From the NCBI GenBank assembly GCA_035485475.1, contig DATHOA010000319.1, positions 15,581 through 79,580 on the forward strand: 64,000 nucleotides of DNA. Reading direction: 5' to 3'. The translations under genes and the position numbers were made by a program. How positions within the stretch are numbered: position 1 is the first letter of the stretch; each line of letters starts with the position of its first letter. Under the pieces are notes generated by a model. That model had not been told where the DNA came from. It saw nothing but the letters and a program-made list of their open reading frames with translations, and did not search any database. This DNA is from DAIDKA01 sp035485475 (GTDB lineage: Bacteria; Pseudomonadota; Gammaproteobacteria; Steroidobacterales; Steroidobacteraceae). Below are positions 37,887-46,597 of the stretch, one piece after another.

Positions 37887-38351
37887 TCAGCGCACGGCGC
37901 GGTGCAAGTGTGAGCCGCGAATATGTCGCGAGACAGCGGGTGGCTGCGCGGCCTGGGTGTCGCGTGCCAGTTCCTTCAGGATGCCGCAGCCGTCGGGTTC
38001 TTTCGCACACCACTGCTGCAGGTCGCGCAGCTGCCGCTGCAGGGTGCGCAACTGCGCAATGCGTTCGGTAACGTGCTGGATGTGCTCATCGAGCACCGTA
38101 TTTACTTCCCGGCAGTTCTGCGCGGGCTTGTCACGCAACTGTAACAACACGCGTATTTCATCCAGCGTCATATCCAAAGAGCGACATCTGCGGATAAACC
38201 CTAAGCGTTCCAGCTGCGCCGCGCCGTACAGGCGGTAGTTGCCGCCCGAACGGGCCGGTGGGGGCAGCAGGCCCTCGCGCTCATAGAAGCGGATGGTCTC
38301 GGTCTGGCACTGCAGGCGTTGCGCCAGGGCGCCGATGGTCAGTTGCATCAT
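37887..38351 (-). CDS. cadR: CadR-type Cd(II)/Pb(II)/Zn(II)-responsive MerR regulator
   Basis: 154 residues. MerR winged helix MQLTIGALAQRLQCQTETIRFYEREGLL, a long dimerisation helix, and three metal-binding cysteines Cys80, Cys115 and Cys122, whose 35/7 spacing equals that of CadR/PbrR. MerR activators sit on the 19-20 bp spacer of their target promoter and untwist it on metal binding. Such a promoter lies between this gene and the divergent RND operon. The first of two ATGs (38351) has AGGA at good distance. Confidence 0.93.
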   Translation of the reverse strand: MMQLTIGALAQRLQCQTETIRFYEREGLLPPPARSGGNYRLYGAAQLERLGFIRRCRSLDMTLDEIRVLLQLRDKPAQNCREVNTVLDEHIQHVTERIAQLRTLQRQLRDLQQWCAKEPDGCGILKELARDTQAAQPPAVSRHIRGSHLHRAVR

Positions 38352-38370
38352 GTCCGGGTCCTGAAAGGTC

Positions 38371-38401
38371 TTGACCTTAAAGTAACTGCAAGGTGTTCAC
38401 T
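38371..38401 (+). promoter_or_regulatory. MerR-type promoter/operator of the metal efflux operon
   Basis: The -35 TTGACC (38371-38376) is followed 19 bases later by a weak -10 (TTCACT, 38396-38401). Between them is a dyad at 38374-38394 with arms ACCTT and AAGGT and inner half-sites AGT and ACT around a central A. This is the layout of ZntR/CadR operators: overlong spacer with the dyad inside it. It reads toward the adaptor gene at 38432, and cadR is divergent. Confidence 0.75.
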
Positions 38402-38431
38402 TGGCAATCTTAAGGACCGCAGGGGAAAGCC

Positions 38432-39604
38432 GTGGATCTTCATGACCATACGCCGACGGTGCGCGGCCGGGCGTTCATGTGGGGCGGAATCCTGCTCGGC
38501 GTGCTGTTCGTGCTCTTCATGTACAGCAATGGATTTGGCCTGTTCGGTCGCAATGACCATGGCGCGCAGGAATCCGGGGCGCTGGTGCGGCAGGGCGATT
38601 CCATTTTCATTCCCGAAGGGTCCACCTTGCGTACCCGTGTGGCGGTCGCGGCGGCGGCCGCCCAGCCGGTCAGCACGCAGCTGCTGACCCCGGGTATCGT
38701 TGAATCGGATCCGGCAGTCACTGCGGCCGTGGTGGCGCCGCTGACGGGACGCCTCGAGCAGCTCCCGGTCGAGTTGGGCCAGCGTGTGATGCGCGGGCAG
38801 GTGGTGGCGGTGCTGGATTCACCCGATCTGGCGCAGGCCTATGACGACAACGCCAAGGCGATTGATGCGCTGGCTTTGACGGCCAGGAACCTGGAGCGCC
38901 AGGAGCAGCAACTCAAAATCGGCGTGATTTCCGATCGCGACCTGGACCAGGCGCGCAGCGATCATGCGCAGGCGCAGGCCGAAGCCACCCGCGCCCAGGC
39001 GCGCCTGGCGGCGATCGGTGCCGGCGCCGGCGCAGAGGATGCCGGCCATCCCGGGCGCCTCATCGTGCGTGCGCCGGTGAGCGGCAGTGTCACCGGTTTG
39101 AACGTGGCCCGCGGCAACATGCTCAATGATGCCACCCAGCCGCTGATGACCATCGCGGACTTGAGCACGGTGTGGGTGACGGCACTGGTGGCCGAGAAGG
39201 ATCTGGACGGCGTGAAGCCCGGGCAGGCAGCCGAGGTGGTCTTGAGCGCCTATCCGGGCAAGGTGCTGCACGGACGGATCAGCTCGGTGGCGGATGTCCT
39301 CGAGCCGGACTCGCGGCGCGACAAGGTGCGCATCGCCCTGCCCAATGCCGACTATGCGTTGCGACCGAATATGTTCGCCACGGTGACACTGCTGGGGCCG
39401 AGCACTGCCCAGATCACGGTGCCGACCTCCGCGCTGCTGATGAACAACGATCGCACCTCCGTGTTCGTCGCCACGGCCCCTTGGACATTCAGGCGGCGCG
39501 TGGTCGAAATGCGGCTGGGCGAGGGCTCCACCGCGGTCATTCTCGAGGGCGTCAGCGCCGGTGAGCAGGTGGTCGTCAAGGGCGGGATCCTGCTCAATGA
39601 TTGA
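38432..39604 (+). CDS. czcB: RND periplasmic adaptor (CzcB/CusB-like)
   Basis: 390 residues starting with GTG after AGGGGA. One N-terminal membrane anchor (about 16-35) then the membrane-fusion layout: lipoyl-like half (VAPLTGRLEQLPVELGQRVMRGQVVAVLDSPDLAQAY), alpha hairpin, second lipoyl half (IVRAPVSGSVTGLNVARGNMLND) and beta-barrel (LSTVWVTALVAEKDLDGVKPGQAAEV). It links the inner-membrane RND pump to the outer-membrane channel. First gene of the operon; the order is adaptor-pump-channel instead of the classical czcCBA. Its stop overlaps the pump start by 8 bases. Confidence 0.9.
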   Translation: MDLHDHTPTVRGRAFMWGGILLGVLFVLFMYSNGFGLFGRNDHGAQESGALVRQGDSIFIPEGSTLRTRVAVAAAAAQPVSTQLLTPGIVESDPAVTAAVVAPLTGRLEQLPVELGQRVMRGQVVAVLDSPDLAQAYDDNAKAIDALALTARNLERQEQQLKIGVISDRDLDQARSDHAQAQAEATRAQARLAAIGAGAGAEDAGHPGRLIVRAPVSGSVTGLNVARGNMLNDATQPLMTIADLSTVWVTALVAEKDLDGVKPGQAAEVVLSAYPGKVLHGRISSVADVLEPDSRRDKVRIALPNADYALRPNMFATVTLLGPSTAQITVPTSALLMNNDRTSVFVATAPWTFRRRVVEMRLGEGSTAVILEGVSAGEQVVVKGGILLND

Positions 39605-42600
39605 TCAGTTCGTCGCCTTCTGCCTGCATAAACGCGTGGCGGTGATCCTGCTTGCCGTTTTGCTCAGCGGCTTTGGCGTGTACTCCTGGGAAACCCTCTC
39701 CGTCGAGGCCTACCCGGAACTGGGTGACGTGGCGGCGCAGGTGACCACCCAGGTTCCGGGCCTGGCGGCGGAGGAGGTCGAACAGTTGATCACGGTGCCC
39801 CTGGAGCGGCAGATCAATGGCACGCCGGGATTGCTGCTGATGCGCTCCTCGAGCACCTTCGGCCTGTCGCTGATCACGGTGCTGTTCCGCGATGGCTACG
39901 AGGACTACTGGGCGCGCCAGCGCCTGCTCGAGCGTATCAACCAGGCGGTGCTGCCGCCGGGTGCGGCGCCGTCCCTGGATCCGGTGGCGGGGCCGGGTGG
40001 CGAGATCTACCGCTACACCCTGGAGTCCGACACCAAGAACCTGCAGGAACTGTCGGAAATCCAGCGCTGGGTGGTGATTCCGGCCCTGAAGTCCGTGCCG
40101 GGTGTGGTCGATGACACCAACTTCGGCGGCTTCACGACCGAATACCAGCTGAACCTGAATCCGCAGCAGCTGCAGCACTACGGCCTGGGCATCACCGAAG
40201 TCATCAACGCCATCAACAACAATAACGGCAATGCCGGCGGGGGCCGCGTGTCGCGCGGTGAGCAGAGTTTTGTCGTGCGCGGCGTGGGGCTGCTGCACGA
40301 TCTGGCCGGCATCGGTTCGATTGTCGTCACTGAGGTCAACGGCGCACCCGTCCGGGTCAGTGATCTGGGACACATGGTCCTGAGCCATCAGGAGCGCGAG
40401 GGAATCCTCGGCAAGGACAATAACCCGGACACCGTGGAAGGCATCGTCCTGATGCTCAAGTACCAGAATCCCTCGCAGACTCTCAAGGGTGTGCACGCCA
40501 AAGTGGTGCAGCTCAATGCACAGCTGGCGCCCCAGGGTGTGCGCATCGTGCCGTACCTGGATCGCGATGATCTGGTGCACGAGACCATCAGCAAGGTCGG
40601 GCACACCATTGCCGAGGGCATCGCGCTGGTGTTCCTGATCCTGATCGTGTTCCTGGGCAGCCCGCGCAGCGCGCTGGTGGTGGCCGTGACCATTCCACTG
40701 GCGCTGGTGTCCGTGTTCTGCCTGCTGAACCTGACCAAGGTTTCCGCCAACCTGTTGTCCCTGGGCGCAATCGATTTTGGCATCCTGGTCGACGGCGCCA
40801 TCGTGGTCACCGAGGCAATTCTGCGGCGCCGCGAAGCCATGCCCGATGAGGAACTGAGCGAAAGCGAAGTGCGCGCGGCAACCTTGCAGGTTACGCGCCC
40901 GATATTCTTCGCCAGCCTCATCATCATCACGGCCTATCTGCCGCTGTTTTCCTTCGAACGCGCCGAGGCCAAGCTGTTTACGCCCATGGCCTACACCATG
41001 GGGTACGCGCTGCTCGGTGCGCTGCTGACGACTTTGACGCTGGTGCCCGGCCTGGCATATTTCGCCTTTCGCGCCCCCGGCCGGGTCTATCACAACCGCT
41101 GGCTGGAGAGACTCACCGGGTTCTACGATCGTATTCTTGGCCAGTGCCTGGCGCAGCCGCGCATCATCTACGGCGTGGTGGCGTTCGCCCTGCTGGCCGT
41201 GATTGCGCTCGGCGGGACCATCGGCCGTGAGTTCCTGCCGGATCTGGATGAGGGTGCACTATGGCTGCAGGTGCAGCTGCCAACGGGGATCTCGCTGAAC
41301 AAGGCCAGCGACATGGCCAGCGATCTGCGGCGCGCGATTCTCAAGCACCCGGAAGTTCGGTACGTGGTCACGCAGACCGGTCGCAATGACGATGGCACGG
41401 ACTCGTGGACCATGTCGCACATCGAGGCGCCCGTGGGCCTGAAGCCGTACGACACCTGGCCGGCTCACGAGAGCAAGAAAGCCTTTCTCGACAAGCTGGC
41501 GGCGGATCTGCAGCGTGACCTGCCCGAGTTTTCCGTCGGCATCAGCCAGCCCATCATCGATGGGGTGAATGATCTGATCGGTGGAGCGCACAGCCCGCTG
41601 GTGATCAAGATCTACGGCAATGACCTGAACGAACTGCGGCGGATCGGACAGCAGATTGTCCAGGTGCTCAACACGGTCGCAGGCACATCCTCCGCCGCGC
41701 TGTTCCAGGAACCCCCGGTGCCGCAGATCGAAATCAAGCTCGATCATGACAAGGCAGCGCGCTACGGCTTGAACATGACGGATGTACAGAATGTCATTCA
41801 GACCGGCATCGGTCAGGCGCCGGTCTCGACCGTCTATGTGGGGGAGCGCACCTATCCGCTGACCGTGCGCTTTGATGAATCCGCGCGCGGCAGTGCCACG
41901 GCCATTGGTGATCTGCCGGTCACGACGGCCTCAGGCGCGCAGGTGCCGCTGGCGCAGGTCGCGGAGGTGCACGAGCGCACCGGCGAGAGCACCGTGACCC
42001 GCGAGGGCGGTCAGCGCACCCTCACCATCGCGGTCGACAATCGCGACCGCGATCTGACCAGTTATCTGCACGAAGCGCAGACCAAGATCGCCGCCCAGGT
42101 GCATTTCGATCCGCGCCAGGTGCGCCTGGAGTGGGGTGGTCAGTTTGAGAACCAGCGCCGTGCGGAGTCACGCCTGCTGATCATCCTGGGTCTGGTCATG
42201 GGGCTGATGCTGATTTTCCTCACCATCGGCACGCACTCGTTCCGCCAGGCGCTGCTCATATTGAGCGTCGTTCCGCTGGCGACGCTCGGCGGGCTGATCT
42301 CGCTGCACCTGACCGGCCAGCATCTCAACGTGGCCACGGGCGTCGGCTTCATCGCGCTGTTCGGGGTCGCGGTGCAGAATGGCATCATCATGGTGTCGAA
42401 CCTGAACCGGATGCGTAAGGCCGGCCTGGAGCTGCACGAGGCCATCATGAAGGGCGCCACGGAACGGCTGCGGCCGGTATTGATGACCGCCATGGTGGCA
42501 AGCTTGGGCATGCTGCCGGCGGCCATCCATACGGGAGTCGGCAGCGATGTGCAGCGCGGTATCGCGACCGTGGTGGTCGGTGGGCTGCTGGTTTCGACCC

Positions 42601-42692
42601 TGTTGACCCTGATCGTCCTGCCGGCGATGTATCACGTGATCGAACATTGGGCCGAGTCGCGCGGCGGGAAGGCGGCATGGCAAAGTCATTGA
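39597..42692 (+). CDS. czcA: Heavy-metal efflux RND pump (CzcA/CusA-type)
   Basis: 1031 residues from ATG 39597 (MIDQFVAFCLHKRVAVILLAVLLSGFGVYSWETLSVEAYPELGD). The HME-RND signature in helix 4 is SLGAIDFGILVDGAIVVTEA, with the proton-relay Asp residues. Two large periplasmic loops and 12 helices are as expected. It exports divalent metal ions using the proton gradient. The CadR promoter and regulator suggest Cd/Zn/Co/Pb rather than Cu/Ag. The open frame begins 12 codons earlier inside czcB, but this ATG gives the conserved N-terminus. Confidence 0.94.
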   Translation: MIDQFVAFCLHKRVAVILLAVLLSGFGVYSWETLSVEAYPELGDVAAQVTTQVPGLAAEEVEQLITVPLERQINGTPGLLLMRSSSTFGLSLITVLFRDGYEDYWARQRLLERINQAVLPPGAAPSLDPVAGPGGEIYRYTLESDTKNLQELSEIQRWVVIPALKSVPGVVDDTNFGGFTTEYQLNLNPQQLQHYGLGITEVINAINNNNGNAGGGRVSRGEQSFVVRGVGLLHDLAGIGSIVVTEVNGAPVRVSDLGHMVLSHQEREGILGKDNNPDTVEGIVLMLKYQNPSQTLKGVHAKVVQLNAQLAPQGVRIVPYLDRDDLVHETISKVGHTIAEGIALVFLILIVFLGSPRSALVVAVTIPLALVSVFCLLNLTKVSANLLSLGAIDFGILVDGAIVVTEAILRRREAMPDEELSESEVRAATLQVTRPIFFASLIIITAYLPLFSFERAEAKLFTPMAYTMGYALLGALLTTLTLVPGLAYFAFRAPGRVYHNRWLERLTGFYDRILGQCLAQPRIIYGVVAFALLAVIALGGTIGREFLPDLDEGALWLQVQLPTGISLNKASDMASDLRRAILKHPEVRYVVTQTGRNDDGTDSWTMSHIEAPVGLKPYDTWPAHESKKAFLDKLAADLQRDLPEFSVGISQPIIDGVNDLIGGAHSPLVIKIYGNDLNELRRIGQQIVQVLNTVAGTSSAALFQEPPVPQIEIKLDHDKAARYGLNMTDVQNVIQTGIGQAPVSTVYVGERTYPLTVRFDESARGSATAIGDLPVTTASGAQVPLAQVAEVHERTGESTVTREGGQRTLTIAVDNRDRDLTSYLHEAQTKIAAQVHFDPRQVRLEWGGQFENQRRAESRLLIILGLVMGLMLIFLTIGTHSFRQALLILSVVPLATLGGLISLHLTGQHLNVATGVGFIALFGVAVQNGIIMVSNLNRMRKAGLELHEAIMKGATERLRPVLMTAMVASLGMLPAAIHTGVGSDVQRGIATVVVGGLLVSTLLTLIVLPAMYHVIEHWAESRGGKAAWQSH

Positions 42693-44161
42693 GACTATCG
42701 ACCGGCACGCCGGCCTGCCTGGGCCTGTGCGCCGCCGTGCTGTCCGCCTGCGCCGTCGGGCCGAACTTCCATCCGCCGGCGGTGCCGCCGGACAAAAGCT
42801 ACGGGCCGGCGCAGCAGGCGCTGCCCGCGGCCATCGGCTCGGGCAACGACACGCAACATCTGGTCGCGGACCTGAAGATCCCCGATCAATGGTGGGCTTT
42901 GTTCCAGTCACCGAAGCTCAATCAGCTGGTCGAGGAAGCACTGCGGGGCAATCCCGACGTGGATGCGGCCAAGGCAGCACTGCGCCAGGCGCATGAATTG
43001 TATCTGGCACAGGTCACCAACCTGCTGCCCACCGTTGCCGGAGGATTCAGCGGCACGCGCGCCAAGACTCCCGTCGCCACCATTACGCCGACCACGGTGG
43101 CCCCCGATCCCACCTTCAACTTGTACACGGCGCAGCTCACCGTGAGCTATCTGCCCGATATTTTCGGCGGTACGCGCCGCGCGAACGAGGCGGCCAAGGC
43201 CGCGGAGCAGGCCAATCGCTTCCAGCTGGAGGCGACGTACCTGAGCTTGAGCAGCAATGTGGTGGTCACGGCAATACAGGAAGCTTCGCTGCGCGGACAG
43301 ATCGATGCCACCAACCGCCTGCTGCAACTTCAGCAGCAGCTGCTCGATGCCGTGCAGCGGCAACGTGCGGCCGGAACGGCCAGTGAGCTGGACCTGCTCA
43401 CGCAGCGGGCGGCGCTGGCCCAAACCGCGGCGACGCTGCCGCCACTACGCAAGCAGCTGGGGCAGACGCGCGATCAGCTCACGGCCCTGCTCGGCCGCCT
43501 GCCGGAGCACACGCCCCGCGAGGAGTTTGCGTTGTCGGACCTGACCCTCCCGCAGCAGCTGCCCTTGAGTATTCCCGGAGCACTGGTGGCGCAGCGGCCC
43601 GACGTGCGGGTGGCCCAGGAGAATCTGCATGCCGCCTCCGCGCAGGTCGGGGTGGCGCTGGCGAACATGCTGCCGCAGTTCAGCATCGATGGGGCGCTGG
43701 GATCGAGCGCGCTGCAGATCGGGGATCTGTTCGGGCCGTACACGGGCTTCTGGTCGTTGGGCGGCTCGCTGTCGCAGACCTTGTTTGATTCGGGTGCACT
43801 GTTGCATCGCAAGCGCGCTGCGGATGCCGCGCTGGATCAGGCGGCCGCACAATATCGCGCCGCGGTGATTCTGGCTTGTCAGAATGTGGCCGACTCGCTG
43901 CAGGCGCTGCAGGAGGACGCGGCGGCATTGAGTGCGAATGCCACGGCGTCCACGGCGGCGGCGCAGACTTTGGATCTCGCCCGGCGCCAGCATGCGCTGG
44001 GGACCGTGAGCACCACGGCCGTGATTGCGGATGAGCAAAGTTTTCAGCAGGCGCAGATCAACCTGGTGCAGGCGCAGGCGAACCGCTATGCGGATACGGC
44101 GGGGTTGTTCCAGGCATTGGGCGGGGGCTGGTGGACGCGCGAAGGAGCGGCAGGTCAATGA
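42677..44161 (+). CDS. czcC: RND outer membrane factor lipoprotein (NodT/OprM type)
   Basis: 494 residues from ATG 42677, after GGGAAGGCGG. The N-terminus has a lipobox (AVLSACAVGPNF). Two OMF repeats follow, with WWALFQSPKLNQLVEEALRGNPDVDAAKAALRQA and LPQQLPLSIPGALVAQRPDVRVAQENLHAASAQVGVALANMLPQFSI as markers. It is the outer-membrane channel of the pump. It is of the NodT branch, usually paired with HAE pumps, rather than a true CzcC; the gene symbol states its place in this operon. The stop overlaps the next ATG (ATGA). Confidence 0.88.
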   Translation: MAKSLRLSTGTPACLGLCAAVLSACAVGPNFHPPAVPPDKSYGPAQQALPAAIGSGNDTQHLVADLKIPDQWWALFQSPKLNQLVEEALRGNPDVDAAKAALRQAHELYLAQVTNLLPTVAGGFSGTRAKTPVATITPTTVAPDPTFNLYTAQLTVSYLPDIFGGTRRANEAAKAAEQANRFQLEATYLSLSSNVVVTAIQEASLRGQIDATNRLLQLQQQLLDAVQRQRAAGTASELDLLTQRAALAQTAATLPPLRKQLGQTRDQLTALLGRLPEHTPREEFALSDLTLPQQLPLSIPGALVAQRPDVRVAQENLHAASAQVGVALANMLPQFSIDGALGSSALQIGDLFGPYTGFWSLGGSLSQTLFDSGALLHRKRAADAALDQAAAQYRAAVILACQNVADSLQALQEDAAALSANATASTAAAQTLDLARRQHALGTVSTTAVIADEQSFQQAQINLVQAQANRYADTAGLFQALGGGWWTREGAAGQ

Positions 44162-44910
44162 GCGAGCTGGTATTGCGGCAGGATCACGGCGGGGTCGCGA
44201 CCCTGACATTGAATCGTCCCGAGAAGCTGAATGCGCTCACCAAGGAGATCTTCGAGGCGCTCGAGGGGCACCTCGATGCCCTGGCCCGAGAACAACGCAA
44301 GACCGGGCTGGTGATACTGCGCGGCGCCGGCGGGAATTTCTCCGCCGGGTACGACATGGAGGAGGTGCGTGACCATGTCAGGGCGCACGGCAAGCCGCAC
44401 TACGAGTCGGAAATCATCGCGAAGCTCGCGGCCCTGCCACAGCCGGTGATCTCGGCCGTCCAGGGCCAGTGCTGCACCGGGTCGCTGGAGCTGGCGCTCG
44501 CCGCCGACCTCATCGTCGCCACCGACACGGCCCAGTTCTCCGACACCTATGCGCGCTGGGGCCTGACCCCGATCTGGGGCCTAAGTCTGCGTCTGCCGCA
44601 TCGCGTCGGGACGGCGAAGGCCATGGAGATGATGCTCACCTGCCGCACTTACACCGGCCTGCAGGCGCAAGCCATGCATCTTGTAAATTTTTGTTACCCG
44701 CCGGAACGCTTCGAGCAGGAGCTGGCCGCCCTGGCAGCGGACATCACGGCCAATTCCTGGTACGCCAATCAGCTGAACAAACGCGCCCTGATGGCCAGCG
44801 ATGGACTACCGCTGCAGCAGGCGCACGAGCTGGAGATATTCAAGAACGAGGGGTTGGCGCCGGATGCGCTGCGGCGCGTCGAGGCGTTCTTCACACGCCG
44901 CAAGACTTAG
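44158..44910 (+). CDS. Crotonase-superfamily (enoyl-CoA hydratase/isomerase-like) protein
   Basis: 250 residues from ATG 44158. The oxyanion-hole segment RGAGGNFSAGYDMEEV and the CoA-binding fold are clear. Glu111 (CCTGSLELALAAD) occupies the crotonase Glu144 position, but the second acid of hydratases (Glu164, in the usual PEI motif) is Tyr131 here (SDTYARWGL). It is therefore unlikely to be a standard hydratase; an isomerase or thioester-cleaving role is possible. It is translationally coupled to the metal-efflux channel gene, an odd partner for a CoA enzyme. Convergent with the hydroxylase gene; the ends overlap by 4 bases. Confidence 0.85.
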   Translation: MSELVLRQDHGGVATLTLNRPEKLNALTKEIFEALEGHLDALAREQRKTGLVILRGAGGNFSAGYDMEEVRDHVRAHGKPHYESEIIAKLAALPQPVISAVQGQCCTGSLELALAADLIVATDTAQFSDTYARWGLTPIWGLSLRLPHRVGTAKAMEMMLTCRTYTGLQAQAMHLVNFCYPPERFEQELAALAADITANSWYANQLNKRALMASDGLPLQQAHELEIFKNEGLAPDALRRVEAFFTRRKT

Positions 44911-45473
44911 TCGGCCTGCAGCGGGCGCTCCGCGGCAACATTCAAGTTCGTGCCGAAGACATGATCCCAAAAGGAGGTCGTGACGCCGAAATTGCCGGGC
45001 TGGCGACCGTAGTGGTGCTGGGCATGGCGGCGCGAGGCCAGCAGCAGGCGGGTGGCGAGCATCCGGGGCTTACGGTAATGAATGGCATGGTGCACGAGGC
45101 CGTACCAGAAGAATCCGGCCATTACGCCGGCCGCCAGGCCGCTTGCCGTGCTGAATGAGCCCAGCGCCCAGGCGGGCAGAAATACGAATCCCAGAATCAC
45201 ACCCAGGCTCAGCCACGTTGGCGTGCCGACAAAGGCGAGCGGTGCTTCATGATGGGCATCGTGCATGGCCGCAAACACCCGGATCTGATGTAGCACGAAG
45301 CGGTGCAGAATGTATTCGATCAGCGTCCAGAACACGGCGCCGATAGCCGCGGTCAGCAGCCAGATCGAAGTCTCGTATGGAGTGCTGCGCCAGGCGGTGA
45401 CAATGGTGGCGGTCGTCAGTATCGCGGCGTAGATCGCGAAGTCGGCATAGTAGCCGGTCTTGCTCAAGCGCAT
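44907..45473 (-). CDS. Fatty acid hydroxylase/sterol desaturase superfamily membrane protein
   Basis: 188 residues from ATG 45473, after GAGGGGCAGAGG. About four transmembrane helices and the superfamily's di-iron histidine clusters: HRFVLH, HDAHH, HHAIHY and HAQHH. These enzymes hydroxylate or desaturate lipid chains using O2. It is short for the family but has all histidine boxes. The RIO kinase gene lies upstream on the same strand, 76 bases away. The start I reject (45644) lies within the RIO gene. Confidence 0.88.
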   Translation of the reverse strand: MRLSKTGYYADFAIYAAILTTATIVTAWRSTPYETSIWLLTAAIGAVFWTLIEYILHRFVLHQIRVFAAMHDAHHEAPLAFVGTPTWLSLGVILGFVFLPAWALGSFSTASGLAAGVMAGFFWYGLVHHAIHYRKPRMLATRLLLASRRHAQHHYGRQPGNFGVTTSFWDHVFGTNLNVAAERPLQAD

Positions 45474-45549
45474 CCTCTGCCCCTCTTTAGCAATGGCATC
45501 ACTTCGGGTCGGCGACAAGATACCGCAAGAGCGCGCCGGTGTGTGGCGT

Positions 45550-46407
45550 TTAGCCTGCTTCCCGGCCCAATTCGCGGCGAATTGCCTCCTCGCGCGCATC
45601 ATCGATAACCTGCAGGACGCCATCCGCGTCCACGGCCGCTGCATCGGTTACAAATATACCGGTCAGCGGGGTATCGCCGTGCAATTCGCCCTTTTCGAAG
45701 AGTGACCACATTTCACGCGCGTACTCGGTGGCCAGCAGCTGCGGCGCAAAGCGTCCGAGCGACCCGCGCAAGTTATTTACGTCCCGTTCTAGCATGGGCT
45801 TGGCGCCATTGTTGCCGGCGGCATTGACGACCTGGGGTAGGTCGATGATGACCGGACCATCGGCGCCGACCAGCACGTTGAATTCCGACAGGTCCCCGTG
45901 GATGAGGCCGATGGCCAGCATCCGTACCACCTGGCGGATGAGAAAGGCGTGGTACTCGAGGGCGGTCTCGAGCGACAGATCGACCTCGCCCAGCCGCGGC
46001 GCGGGGTCTCCCGCCGCGTCGGTCACCATTTCCATGAGCAGTACATCGTTGAAGTAGCCATAGGGCTTCGGCACCCGCACATCGGCGGCCACCAGCTGGT
46101 ATAGCGCGTCCACTTCCGCGTTCTTCCAGGCAGCTTCCTGCTCTTTTTTGCCAAATCGGGTGCTCTTGCCCATGGCGCGGGTCTGACGGCTGCCGCGCAC
46201 CTTGCGGCCCTCCTGGTATTGCGCGCGCTTCTGGAAGCTGCGCTGCCCCATGTCACGATAGACCTTGGCGCACAGCAGCCGGTCGCGCGTGCGCACCACG
46301 TAAACGGTCGCTTCCTTGCCGCTTTTCAGGGAACGCAGGACTTCGTCAATAATTCCATCTTCTATGAGGGGCTGCAGGCCGCTGGGTGTCTTCAAGGTAT
46401 TCCGCAT
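45550..46407 (-). CDS. RIO-family protein kinase
   Basis: 285 residues from ATG 46407. It has the RIO kinase fold: nucleotide loop SGKEATVYVV (29-38), Lys48 in CAKVYR, the catalytic loop IHGDLSEFN with Asp172, and the metal loop VIIDLPQ with Asp189. HGDLSEFN and IDLPQ are typical of RIO1-type kinases, which are cytosolic Ser kinases/ATPases in ribosome maturation in archaea and eukaryotes. The role of bacterial members is largely unknown. A TTG eight codons earlier is possible. The start codon lies in a TTCCGC/GCGGAA hairpin (46400-46415). Confidence 0.88.
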   Translation of the reverse strand: MRNTLKTPSGLQPLIEDGIIDEVLRSLKSGKEATVYVVRTRDRLLCAKVYRDMGQRSFQKRAQYQEGRKVRGSRQTRAMGKSTRFGKKEQEAAWKNAEVDALYQLVAADVRVPKPYGYFNDVLLMEMVTDAAGDPAPRLGEVDLSLETALEYHAFLIRQVVRMLAIGLIHGDLSEFNVLVGADGPVIIDLPQVVNAAGNNGAKPMLERDVNNLRGSLGRFAPQLLATEYAREMWSLFEKGELHGDTPLTGIFVTDAAAVDADGVLQVIDDAREEAIRRELGREAG

Positions 46408-46467
46408 GCGCGGAATGCATGTCCGCGTCAATCAAACAGCGCATCGTACCTGAAGGCCCTCGACCCG

Positions 46468-46505
46468 GTGTCCGCGCGAGTGTCCGCCGAACTGTCCGCG
46501 GACAC
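46468..46505 (+). promoter_or_regulatory. Upstream activator array (TGTCCGC repeats) for a sigma-54 enhancer-binding protein
   Basis: Three 12-bp units start at 46468, 46480 and 46492, each with TGTCCGC in the same phase; the last completes the perfect palindrome TGTCCGCGGACA (46493-46504). GTGTCCGC at 46480-46487 also pairs with GCGGACAC at 46498-46505. Another TGTCCGC lies at 46420. The array is centred near -110 relative to the start point expected from the -24/-12 element. That is the normal distance for enhancer-binding protein sites. The regulator gene is not in the window. Confidence 0.7.
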
Positions 46506-46541
46506 TCCTGACCCGCCACGGTGCCCTGAAAAATAGAGAAT

Positions 46542-46554
46542 AATCAAAAAGTTA
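46542..46554 (+). promoter_or_regulatory. IHF-binding site between activator array and sigma-54 promoter
   Basis: AATCAAAAAGTTA matches the IHF consensus WATCAANNNNTTR at every defined position. It lies in the only AT-rich patch of the region (46529-46562), centred about -49. IHF bending here would bring the TGTCCGC-bound activator to the polymerase at -24/-12. Confidence 0.75.
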
Positions 46555-46569
46555 CCATATCTTTGGACA

Positions 46570-46586
46570 TTGGCACGCCGATTGCT
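46570..46586 (+). promoter_or_regulatory. Sigma-54 (-24/-12) promoter of the TolC-ABC operon
   Basis: TTGGCACGCCGATTGCT is a perfect match to YTGGCACGNNNNTTGCW. The invariant GG (46572-46573) and GC (46584-46585) are exactly one helical turn apart. The predicted start point is about 46597, one base before the first ATG of the tolC-like gene, so that ATG would be leaderless and the in-frame ATG at 46607 is an alternative start. Confidence 0.85.
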
Positions 46587-46597
46587 CTCCTGCCAAG

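Noticed and set aside
39594..41093. 499-codon open frame on the minus strand
   Set aside because: Antisense to the RND pump gene. The composition (Gln/His/Asp/Arg-rich) is that of a shadow frame.
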